This document shows positions 7,072 to 14,008 of a stretch of DNA of 14,274 bases, piece by piece; the first letter of the stretch is position 1, and each line of letters begins with the position of its first letter. The DNA comes from G963674665 sp964609625. Its GTDB lineage: Bacteria; Desulfobacterota; Desulfovibrionia; Desulfovibrionales; Desulfovibrionaceae. Below the pieces are notes generated by a model, which worked only from the letters and a program-made list of their open reading frames with translations, searched no databases and was not told where the DNA came from. Made by a program: the position numbers and the translations under genes. The stretch is from positions 1 to 14,274 of the forward strand of contig CAZSRS010000066.1 of the NCBI GenBank assembly GCA_964609625.1, given 5' to 3'.

Positions 7072-7973
7072 GATAGAAGACGACCCGCTGGAACGATTAC
7101 ATCATCGTATCGACGCATCATAGTCAGGCCGTAGGACACGGATAGTGGCCCGGGATTCATTCCGACGAGCATCATTCGAAGTAGTTCGAACCAGTTGCCA
7201 GTGGCGTGCATGGACAGCGACATGCCCCCCGCAAGGCGGGGATTGACCTCGGTGAAGAAGATTCCATCCGGAGTGACGAAACACTGCATGTTCACAGGCC
7301 CGACAAAAGGTGTCTCATCCAAAATGCGTCGCGCCAGGGACTCGATGCTCGGCTCGCGACACACTTGGCCCACGACGGAGATACCCGATTCCACGCCAAG
7401 ACGTTTTCTCGGGACGATGCACAAGGGGCGGCCGTCTAGGTCGCACAGGGCGTCCACAGAATATTCCTGGCCATGCAGGATTTCCTGGGTCACGTTGCCG
7501 TCCATGTCAACCTTTTCGCCGGGAGCGAGGCGGCGTATGCCCCTCCCGCCTCGCCCCACGCGCGGCTTGAGGAGTTCGTGGCACTGATTGAGGGATGTGT
7601 GGGGAGTGGGCACCCCGATGCGGGTGAAATACTGATATGTGGTCCACTTGTCGTGAAAGATGTTAACGGTTTCCCTTGGCGAGAGCAGTACCCTGGCTCG
7701 GCCGAAACGTCCGTCAAGCTGAGCCCATTCCGGGAGTCCCTCGTGGATGATGGGAAAGACTAGGTCCACTTCTTCACGTTCAATTACCTTCGCCAAGGTC
7801 TCGAAACATCCGGGTTCATTATAGGCTGGTACCAGGACGCCGGTATCAAGGGCGTATAGTCCCCAGGCCAGAGGGTTGATGTCTACGCCGACGATACGGG
7901 TAGATGCACTGCGGGCGAAGGGCAGCAGGGGGCCCCACATGGGGCTACCAACGGCCTCAATCAGTAGATTCAT
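7068..7973 (-). CDS. ATP-grasp domain ligase
   Basis: This 301-residue protein has the ATP-grasp fold of carbamoyl-phosphate-synthase-like ligases, which activate a carboxylate as acyl phosphate and join it to a nucleophile, often an amine. It has a pre-ATP-grasp domain (1-105), candidate ATP-binding lysines K109 and K136, a glycine-rich loop VGRGGRGI (139-146), QEILHGQEYSVD (163-174) and the Mg-binding TEVNPRLAGG (241-250; E242, N244). The start overlaps the stop of an upstream orphan frame by ATGA and has only a weak GGGGA box. Standard legionaminate and pseudaminate pathways do not need a ligase of this kind. It may attach an amino acid or other acyl group to the sugar, which is inference from family chemistry and neighbours. 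Confidence 0.88.
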   Translation of the reverse strand: MNLLIEAVGSPMWGPLLPFARSASTRIVGVDINPLAWGLYALDTGVLVPAYNEPGCFETLAKVIEREEVDLVFPIIHEGLPEWAQLDGRFGRARVLLSPRETVNIFHDKWTTYQYFTRIGVPTPHTSLNQCHELLKPRVGRGGRGIRRLAPGEKVDMDGNVTQEILHGQEYSVDALCDLDGRPLCIVPRKRLGVESGISVVGQVCREPSIESLARRILDETPFVGPVNMQCFVTPDGIFFTEVNPRLAGGMSLSMHATGNWFELLRMMLVGMNPGPLSVSYGLTMMRRYDDVIVPAGRLLS

Positions 7974-8099
7974 AAGCGGTTTCCCCGGTTAGTGGCCATC
8001 CAGCTTGGCCTGACGGCAAGGGGCTCTTCAAGGAGTAAGCGGCTATACCCCGTGGTGCCCGTGCTTGCTCTATGGGCGAGTATGTCCTGGATATCATTG
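7970..8099 (-). pseudogene. Orphan coding-like 3' segment before the ATP-grasp gene
   Basis: Between the methyltransferase stop (8094) and the ATP-grasp start there is an open frame, different from that of the methyltransferase. It reads NDIQDILAHRASTGTTGYSR and ends PSWMATNRGNRL, with its TGA overlapping the ATP-grasp ATG by 4 bp (ATGA). Codon choice resembles that of the neighbours. No start codon with a ribosome binding site is evident, and upstream of about 8100 the frame is only a shadow of the methyltransferase. It could be the tail of a deleted gene or a frameshifted extension of the methyltransferase. Confidence 0.3.
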
Positions 8100-9290
8100 G
8101 TAGAGCCTGTGAATCCAGATGGATGACGGCAAGGATTTCGAGATTTCGTCATGGATGATCTCTTGAAGCCTGAAGGGTACAATCAGCACGTCCGACGTTC
8201 GGTTGAGCAGGCACGGCGGGCTGACTGGAAAGGGCACCCCGCTGAACCTGCGATTCCATTTGAACTGGTCTCCGTCGAAAATCATGATGGCCTCATCGGC
8301 AAGTTCGGGAAGCCAGGAAAAGATATTCGGCAGGGAACCGTTGACTCCATAGAAACCGGTTGCACCATCCGATCGGTTTACGATGTCCCTCACCCGATGA
8401 AGGTTTTCGTCCACTTTGCGCGAAAAGTCCTCGACCAGGACGTCAAGCCCTGACGCATCAAGGGATACGGGTTCACGAGGCGTGCTATCCTTTTCCGCCA
8501 GGACGTACAAACTGGAATCGCGTCGGGTGATGCTGCCGAGGATCCGGAATCCTCTGTTTGCCAAGAGGTGCGTCAGGGTGACCGGAGTAAAGTAGTTGAA
8601 GTGCTGCAGCATGACCATGCCGAGATTGCCATGGAGCAGCGAATGCTCCTCGTTGGGAACGGCCAGCAGTAGCCTGCCTTGCGGGGCGAGAAGCGTCCTG
8701 GCCAAATCCAGAAATTCACACGGCTGTTCGATATGTTCGAAAACCTGAAGTGCGTAGATGAGATCGAAACCGTCTTCCTGGACGAGGTCCGGACCAAACG
8801 ACCCGCGCAGGATTTCAACCGGGCCGTCGTTGCCCTGGTAGGGTGCGATGTCGCCGGGCTCCACGCCCAGGATGCGTCCGCTGCCGCGTTGCCTGAAGAG
8901 GTCGAGTAGGTAGCCGGATTGGCAGCCGATTTCCAGGACGCGGTCGGGCCTCGCGTCTCCGCCCAGACGATCATAGCAGTCTAGGAAGGCGTATGTCAGG
9001 GCTTGAGAATAGTTCGACTGCTGGCCGTGGGTGGCGCAGGGACAGGAGTGGGAGGAACCGTAGTAGGACCGGATCATCGCACGTAGTTCTTCATTTAAAT
9101 CCAGACCGATGAAGCCACACTGGGGGCACCACACCAACGTCGCGTTGTGCGGAGAGTCAAAACCGCCGTCATGTACCGCATCGTCCAACATGCCGTACCA
9201 GAATGGTGTATTCCGGCGAGAAAAGAACACCTTAGTCTCAGGGGCGCAGCAGACCCGGCACGTGATATTGGAGCGGATATCCAGGGACAT
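8094..9290 (-). CDS. SAM-dependent methyltransferase, sugar C-methyltransferase type
   Basis: This 398-residue protein has three parts. An N-terminal zinc-binding module has CxxC pairs at C11/C14 and C55/C58. A class I SAM domain has motif I VLEIGCQSGYLL (118-129), acidic E144 after strand 2 and FEHIEQP (184-190). The C-terminal Rossmann-like part contains FYGVNGSLPNIF and SDVLIVPFRLQEIIHDEI. This order and length match the TylC3/NovU-type enzymes that methylate a ring carbon of 4-keto nucleotide sugars, though some relatives act on other substrates. The start at 9290 has GGGAG upstream and lies 1 bp after the PseG-like gene; an in-frame ATG at 9467 is rejected because the extension lies inside that gene. 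A branched, C-methylated sugar product is possible but unproven. Confidence 0.87.
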   Translation of the reverse strand: MSLDIRSNITCRVCCAPETKVFFSRRNTPFWYGMLDDAVHDGGFDSPHNATLVWCPQCGFIGLDLNEELRAMIRSYYGSSHSCPCATHGQQSNYSQALTYAFLDCYDRLGGDARPDRVLEIGCQSGYLLDLFRQRGSGRILGVEPGDIAPYQGNDGPVEILRGSFGPDLVQEDGFDLIYALQVFEHIEQPCEFLDLARTLLAPQGRLLLAVPNEEHSLLHGNLGMVMLQHFNYFTPVTLTHLLANRGFRILGSITRRDSSLYVLAEKDSTPREPVSLDASGLDVLVEDFSRKVDENLHRVRDIVNRSDGATGFYGVNGSLPNIFSWLPELADEAIMIFDGDQFKWNRRFSGVPFPVSPPCLLNRTSDVLIVPFRLQEIIHDEISKSLPSSIWIHRLYQ

Positions 9291-9291
9291 G

Positions 9292-10398
9292 TCATACTCC
9301 CACTTTTGGAGCCACGGCCTCGATGGCGTCCATGATGCGGGCAACGGCATCGGGTCGGGCAGTGTTTCTGCCGCAGCGTGACATTGTGGCCAGCAAGTCT
9401 TGGTCGGAACACAGCCTGTCCAGGGCGCGGTCCAGCCGGGAGGGCACGTCCTCGTCGTGACGGCCAAGGTAAAGGCTGCACCCCTGGTCCTGGAAGAATT
9501 CGGCCGTCAGACGCTGGCGGTCGCGGGTGGCCACCGCCAGGGAGGGCACGCCCAGGGCGGCCAAGTCAAACAGGGTGTTGCCCGAGGTAACCAGGGCCAT
9601 GTCGGCCGAAGCGAACAGCTCGGCCATGTCCGGGATGAGCCAGGTCGCCGACAAGCCCAGTACGCGCAGGGCTCGGGCGGCAGCCTCGCCGTCGGGAGTG
9701 GCCGCGCCCAGGGCGATGTCGATGTGCAACTGGTGACGGTGGTCCAGGAGCACCGGGAGTGTCATGTCCAGGAAGCCCCGGTGGTCGTTGCCGCCGAAGA
9801 ACACGGCCAACCTCGGTGGCCGGCCAGGCTCGGGCCGGGGTTCTGCTGCCAGACGTACCAGAGTCGGCGCCAGGATGTAGGCATCCGTGCCGAGTAGCAT
9901 GCGCGGGCGTTCAAGTCCCTGGTACCAAGAGTACTGTTGAGCCGGGCAGGAATTGACAAGCAGGTCCACGTCAGGGGCATAGCGGTCAAACCTGTCCGAG
10001 ACGAGAACGGTTGTCACATCCAGGCCCTGAATCGCCTCTATGGTCGGTTCCGGGCCAACGGGCCTGAATTCCTGGTTGAGGTTCAGGTCGTCGTCTTCAA
10101 GGTCGGGCTGGATGATGTCCACTATGACCACGTCCGAGTTCTGCGCCCGCAGGGCTCGTTGCAAGAGCTCCCTGTCTTCCTGCCAGGGATCGCCAGGCCT
10201 GCTGACGACCTCGATGTGCAGACCTGAATCGTGCAGAAAGCGGGCAGCCTCTGAGTCCAGGCTGCTCCGCAGCACGAAAAATCTCACCTCGGCCCCGGCG
10301 TCCCTTGTGAGGTGTTCTGCCAAGTGCAGCATCCTGAACATATGTCCCAGGCCGATATGGCGGTTACCGTCGACCCGTATGGCTACTTTGAGCGCCAT
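9292..10398 (-). CDS. pseG: PseG/SpsG-type nucleotide-sugar hydrolase
   Basis: This 368-residue GT-B-fold protein belongs to the PseG/SpsG group, which removes the nucleotide from UDP-diamino sugars before the NeuB-type condensation. The N-terminal segment RVDGNRHIGLGHMFRM places H19 at the catalytic position of PseG. The C-terminal half has VFFGGNDHRG and LVTSGNTLFDLAALGVPS, the usual nucleotide-binding region. It is longer than the roughly 280 residues of typical PseG and closer to SpsG-like forms, with an acidic insert around residues 100-130 (DLEDDDLNLNQEF). It starts 1 bp after NeuB ends, as expected for consecutive steps. Exact substrate stereochemistry cannot be read from the sequence. 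A related glycosyltransferase is less likely in this setting. Confidence 0.82.
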   Translation of the reverse strand: MALKVAIRVDGNRHIGLGHMFRMLHLAEHLTRDAGAEVRFFVLRSSLDSEAARFLHDSGLHIEVVSRPGDPWQEDRELLQRALRAQNSDVVIVDIIQPDLEDDDLNLNQEFRPVGPEPTIEAIQGLDVTTVLVSDRFDRYAPDVDLLVNSCPAQQYSWYQGLERPRMLLGTDAYILAPTLVRLAAEPRPEPGRPPRLAVFFGGNDHRGFLDMTLPVLLDHRHQLHIDIALGAATPDGEAAARALRVLGLSATWLIPDMAELFASADMALVTSGNTLFDLAALGVPSLAVATRDRQRLTAEFFQDQGCSLYLGRHDEDVPSRLDRALDRLCSDQDLLATMSRCGRNTARPDAVARIMDAIEAVAPKVGV

Positions 10399-10399
10399 G

Positions 10400-11461
10400 T
10401 CACCGCCTGATGACGTCTTCCACGCTCAAAGGCGCGTCTTTGGGGGTATCCCGGTCGATCCGCGCACCTATGAGCAAGGGCAACTGATGGGGTTCGGAGC
10501 CATGTTCGCTGCATTTGCAGGCTATGTCTTCGCGCTGCAGCACGGTGCCTTGGGAAAGATTGCGGGAGGCCACCAGTCGGCGCCGGTGTAGACGGCGCAT
10601 CTCCATTTCGTTTGCCACGGGCATCTTGCGTTGGGAGCCCAGGGCCTTTTCCACGCCGCGGATTTCTCCGGCCATCAGCTTGAAGTCCTCCGGTGTCAGT
10701 GACAGCCGCTGGTCTGGGCCGGGCAGGGTGCGGTCGAGGGTAAAGTGCCGCTCGATGATGCAGGCCCCCAAGGCCACGGCCGCGATGCTGACACCAATCC
10801 CGGCGGTGTGGTCAGAGTAACCTACAGGCGTACCGAAAGCCCGCGACAGTGTTTCCATGGCCCGGAGGTTCACGTCCTCATGGCGCGGCGGGTAGTTGGA
10901 AGTGCAGTGCAACAGGGCCACGTCCTTGATTCCGTGGGAGTGGAGGGTCTGCAGCGCCCTTTCGACCTCGCCGATGTAGCACATGCCCGTGGAAAGGATC
11001 ACGGGGCGGCCAGTGGCGGCCACAGCTTCCACGAGGTCGATGTAAGTGACGTCCAGCGAGGCGATCTTGAACACGGGAACGCCGAGTTCGTCGAGCAGAG
11101 AGACCATGGAATGGTCTTCCGGAGTGGAGAAGAACGTGACGCCTCGCTCGTCGCAATAGCTCTTCAGGGAGCGGTGCATCTCTGCCGTAAGTTCGACTTC
11201 CTGCGTGGAGAGAAAGGCCGATTTGTCCCGAGACGTCTCCTTGATGTGCGATACCTTGGGCAGGTCCTTTATGAGGAGCTGTTCTGCCGTGAAGGACTGG
11301 AACTTGACAGCGTCGGCTCCGGATTCGACGGCCGCGTCTATCATCTCCCTTGCCAAGTTCATATCGGCATTGTGGTTGCGGCCGATCTCGGCGATGAGGA
11401 AGACTGGGTGGTCCCGGCCCACGAGCCTGCCGCCGATGTCGAATTGGGCACTGAAAGTCAT
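10400..11461 (-). CDS. neuB: NeuB-family nonulosonate synthase (sialic/legionaminic acid synthase type)
   Basis: This 353-residue enzyme condenses a 6-carbon amino sugar with phosphoenolpyruvate to form a 9-carbon nonulosonic acid. The NeuB barrel shows AEIGRNHN (24-31), KFQSF (53-57), FFSTPED (110-116), LHCTSNYP (184-191), GYSDHT (214-219) and ERHFTLD (237-243). A C-terminal SAF/antifreeze-like domain follows at about 290-350 (RRRLVASRNL, GTVLQREDI). The DRTLPGPDQRLSLTP segment (243-257) looks more like the sialic/legionaminic branch than the PseI branch, though that is a judgement by eye. GAGGA lies about 9 bases before the ATG. The gene sits between the cytidylyltransferases and the PseG-type hydrolase, so the product is expected to be a diamino nonulosonate that is then CMP-activated. 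Confidence 0.93.
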   Translation of the reverse strand: MTFSAQFDIGGRLVGRDHPVFLIAEIGRNHNADMNLAREMIDAAVESGADAVKFQSFTAEQLLIKDLPKVSHIKETSRDKSAFLSTQEVELTAEMHRSLKSYCDERGVTFFSTPEDHSMVSLLDELGVPVFKIASLDVTYIDLVEAVAATGRPVILSTGMCYIGEVERALQTLHSHGIKDVALLHCTSNYPPRHEDVNLRAMETLSRAFGTPVGYSDHTAGIGVSIAAVALGACIIERHFTLDRTLPGPDQRLSLTPEDFKLMAGEIRGVEKALGSQRKMPVANEMEMRRLHRRRLVASRNLSQGTVLQREDIACKCSEHGSEPHQLPLLIGARIDRDTPKDAPLSVEDVIRR

Positions 11462-11495
11462 ACGTTTATTCCTCGTGGTTGGGTGTGCTGGCGGT

Positions 11496-12233
11496 TCAAC
11501 ACCGCCGTTGGATGGCCAAAGCCACCTGCGCCGCCGGGTCGGACGGCCAGTCGGTCAGTCGCGTGTAGGCCTCGAGTACCTGTCGGGCCGTGGCCGTGAC
11601 CGGGTCGTCGAGAAGAGCGAAAAGGCGCTCCATGCGCTCGAGGTCTTCGCGAGTGTCTACCGTGACCCGCGCCTGGGGGCCGAAGGCCCCTTCCCAGGCC
11701 GGCGCGCAGCCGATGGAAAAGCGCAGGTGGTGGTCCAGGAAAAAGGTGTTGATATGCTCCTGATGGCGCGGCGAATCGGCATGATGGGCCAGATGCAGCA
11801 GCGTCGGTGTCGAGAAGGCATCGGCCCCCATGCCGTAGGGGAGGCCGGATGCATACGCGTAGTCCAGGTCGAGTTCCCGAAAGCGGCTCACCACTCGGTC
11901 CACGGCCTCGGGATCCGTAAGGGGATTGTCGCCGGTGATGCGCACGGCCATGGGCGCGGGATGGTGTTCCAGGACCAGGGCGAATCGGGCTAGCAGGTTG
12001 TCGGCGTGGCCCCGGACCACCTCCAGCCCCAGGTTACGTCCCAGTTCGGCCACGGCGTCATCGCCGGGCAGGTCCGTGGTGGCCAAAACCACTCGGTCCA
12101 GGGTTTCAGCGCGCAGGGCGCGTCGGATGGTCCACTCCAACATGGGTCGCCCGGCCAGGGGCATCAGGGCCTTGCCCGGCAGCCGGGTGGAGTTCAGGCG
12201 ACATTGAATGACCCCCACGCATGTGATGCTCAT
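11496..12233 (-). CDS. spsF: SpsF-type cytidylyltransferase domain protein
   Basis: This 245-residue protein is of the cytidylyltransferase family (CTP_transf_3) and SpsF type. The N-terminal signature is IQCRLNSTRLPGK (9-21), with RITGDNPLTD (98-107) as the core metal and substrate region and VTVDTREDL near the end. Members occur with SpsE/NeuB and SpsG in spore-coat and legionaminate-like clusters, where they are thought to activate a sugar with CTP or to modify an activated sugar. The ATG at 12233 overlaps the preceding NeuA-like gene by ATGA. The same frame stays open up to 13334, but that extension lies inside two other genes and is a shadow. Having it beside a second CMP-sugar synthetase is unusual. 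Confidence 0.87.
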   Translation of the reverse strand: MSITCVGVIQCRLNSTRLPGKALMPLAGRPMLEWTIRRALRAETLDRVVLATTDLPGDDAVAELGRNLGLEVVRGHADNLLARFALVLEHHPAPMAVRITGDNPLTDPEAVDRVVSRFRELDLDYAYASGLPYGMGADAFSTPTLLHLAHHADSPRHQEHINTFFLDHHLRFSIGCAPAWEGAFGPQARVTVDTREDLERMERLFALLDDPVTATARQVLEAYTRLTDWPSDPAAQVALAIQRRC

Positions 12234-12940
12234 CGGGCCACCCCCTTGGCGATTATTCTGGCGACCTCCAGGTCCTCGGCTTCGTTGATGTCCCAGGCTG
12301 CCAGGGCCCCCAACTCCAGGGGACGGGCCGAAGGGCCCCAGAAATGCCCCTGGCGCAGGAAGGCGTCGATGCGCCCGGCGTAGACGCCCCCGGCCGGGTG
12401 GTGCATGACTGGAACGTCCTGGGTCCGGGTGACGCGTGTCAGGGAGCCCTCGCGCACGGGAATCACGCCGTTGGTGATATCCACGGCGAAGTGCGGCGGT
12501 ATCCCGAAGCGGCGTACCCCGATGACGAACTCCGCACCGGGTGTGTCCAGTAGGGTCATGGCCCGGGCCACGTTGACCGCTCCCAGGAATGGGCTGGTGG
12601 GGTGGAGCATGCAGAAGCGTTCCAGGCCGGGCAGTTCCTCGCGAGCCTTGGCGATGACGTGGGCCAGGGCCTTGAGGGCGGGCACCGTGGAGGTGCACAG
12701 TTCGGCCGGGCGTTGGTCCAGGAGCACGCCGTCCATGGACCGGCAGTGGTCCAGGATGGCCTCGTCGTCGGTGGATACCCAGACCCGGTCGAAGACTTTG
12801 GCCTCCAGGGCCGCGTCCAGGGTCCAGCGGAAAAGGGGTCTGCCGTCCAGGTCGAGCACGTTCTTGCGCGGTAGTCGGGTGGAGCCCTTGCGCGCTGTGA
12901 CCACGGCGAACTGCATGCTGGTTTGTATCACCGTCACCAT
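12230..12940 (-). CDS. NeuA-like CMP-nonulosonate synthetase (acylneuraminate cytidylyltransferase)
   Basis: This protein of about 236 residues activates a nonulosonic acid with CTP to give the CMP-sugar donor. The signature ARKGSTRLPRKN (16-27) is a variant of the usual ARGGSKxIPxKN. WVSTDDE (54-60), HPTSPF (113-118) and the terminal AWDINEAEDLEVA follow the family pattern. Three starts are possible: ATG 12940 (7-bp overlap with the kinase), GTG 12937 (4-bp GTGA overlap) and ATG 12916, which gives the most typical N-terminus MQFAVVTARKG. None has a strong ribosome binding site, so the start is uncertain by 24 bp. It overlaps the next gene (SpsF-like) by ATGA. The family (NeuA/LegF/PseF) is secure; the precise sugar is not. 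Confidence 0.88.
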   Translation of the reverse strand: MVTVIQTSMQFAVVTARKGSTRLPRKNVLDLDGRPLFRWTLDAALEAKVFDRVWVSTDDEAILDHCRSMDGVLLDQRPAELCTSTVPALKALAHVIAKAREELPGLERFCMLHPTSPFLGAVNVARAMTLLDTPGAEFVIGVRRFGIPPHFAVDITNGVIPVREGSLTRVTRTQDVPVMHHPAGGVYAGRIDAFLRQGHFWGPSARPLELGALAAWDINEAEDLEVARIIAKGVAR

Positions 12941-13797
12941 GCCGTGTCCAGGAACTCCCGGCTCCAACGAATGAAGCCGAGGTAGTTGTCCAGGTCCTTG
13001 AGGAAGAAGGGATCCCCCTTGTCAGCCCGGTGAAGGATGAAGCCCACCTTGCGCGCCATGTCGCCCAGCAGCACGGCCGGTCCCAGCTCCCGCTCAACGG
13101 GGTCCAGAGGCTGTGCGTCCTCGTAGGCTTCCACGAAGCGTCTGAAATGGGTCGGGTCTTGTCTGCCCAGGCGCATGGCCGCGAAGAGCACATCCCCGAC
13201 GCGGGGGTTGTGCGAGAAGCTTTCCAGATCCAGCAGCAGGACCGTGCCCGAGGCGGTCGTGATGACGTTGCCCGGATGCATGTCGTTGTGCACGAGTTGG
13301 ATGGGAAGATGCGGCCGGGCATCATCGTAGGCATCCAGAAGGGGTACCAATTCAGGATGGGCCGCGTCTGCCAGTTCCCGAAGCCTGCCGGGCTCCACCT
13401 TCAGGGGAGGCTCTAACTCGGTTTCGCAAGGAACGCCTAGAGCCGCCCCGTGGAAGTCCGCCAGGATACGGGCCACCGCGGGCAAATCCTCGTCGGGGTT
13501 CAGGGGACGGATGTCCTCCCGGCGCATCAAGCTGTACAGGTGGCAGTCTGCTCTGACCACCAAAGATCCGTCGGAGTCCGGGAAGTGCCTGGGAACCAAG
13601 CTGTTCTCGCTGCAAGCCGCTAGCAGCCGGTCCAGGATCGGCGCGTTTTCCGGACGTAGCAGGCGATAGCGCTTGAGCAGGCAAGGGTCGTTCCCGTTCA
13701 GCGTCTCGAACAGCAGCCCACCGCCAGCGGCAAGGGGCGTTGTCTCTAAGGGATCCAGGCCGAAGGCCAGGCAAGCGGCGTCTAGTGAACCTCCCAC
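12934..13797 (-). CDS. APH/choline-kinase-like phosphotransferase
   Basis: This 287-residue protein has the aminoglycoside-phosphotransferase fold. Brenner's motif is VHNDMHPGN (169-177; catalytic D172, metal N177) and the DFG-equivalent aspartate lies in LLLDLES (D190). A likely ATP-binding lysine is K42 (LLKRY). The start is GTG at 13797 with AGGGGAG 8 bases upstream; no ATG fits. This is the first gene of the nonulosonate operon. Related kinases phosphorylate small hydroxylated substrates, including sugars (such as N-acetylhexosamine 1-kinases), choline and antibiotics. In this context a sugar kinase supplying a sugar phosphate is the most reasonable role, but it is unproven. Antibiotic resistance is unlikely given the operon. 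Confidence 0.8.
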   Translation of the reverse strand: MGGSLDAACLAFGLDPLETTPLAAGGGLLFETLNGNDPCLLKRYRLLRPENAPILDRLLAACSENSLVPRHFPDSDGSLVVRADCHLYSLMRREDIRPLNPDEDLPAVARILADFHGAALGVPCETELEPPLKVEPGRLRELADAAHPELVPLLDAYDDARPHLPIQLVHNDMHPGNVITTASGTVLLLDLESFSHNPRVGDVLFAAMRLGRQDPTHFRRFVEAYEDAQPLDPVERELGPAVLLGDMARKVGFILHRADKGDPFFLKDLDNYLGFIRWSREFLDTAW

Positions 13798-14008
13798 CCG
13801 ATGTACTCCCCTTGTGCTTGGCCGCGGAGAGGGCGCGGCTCTCCACCTCGTCCCAGTACTCCACGCCGAAGCCCAGGCGTGGCTTGCCGAAAATGACGTT
13901 CGCCTCGTTGTTCACATCGTCCGGGGCCAGATCGTGGGCGGCGGCGCTTCTGATTATCGCAGGTATGGGCAGTGGTTGCCCGTTTGGAAGAAGGAAACTC
14001 CATCTATT
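13782..14008 (-). pseudogene. Unrecognised coding-like remnant upstream of the kinase
   Basis: A frame open from the TAA at 14011 reads FLLPNGQPLPIPAIIRS, HDLAPDDVNNEANVIFGK and FGVEYWDEVESRALSAAKHK, with coding-like composition. It has no stop before running as a shadow into the kinase gene. If one base is gained at the G-run near 13806, the frame switches to GEYIGWEVH and a TAG at 13782, which overlaps the kinase start region as a real upstream gene would. An ATG at 14003 exists in that second frame only. No family was recognised. It could be a broken small gene of about 75 residues or the 3' end of a larger lost gene. Confidence 0.35.

Noticed and set aside
9291..9467. Longer methyltransferase start at 9467
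   Set aside because: The added 59 residues are a shadow of the 3' end of the PseG-like gene; 9290 has a ribosome binding site.
12234..13334. Long in-frame N-terminal extension of the SpsF-like gene, giving a 612-residue reading
   Set aside because: The extension lies inside the NeuA-like and kinase genes, is Arg/Gly/Pro-rich as shadows are, and the true start at 12233 forms an ATGA overlap.
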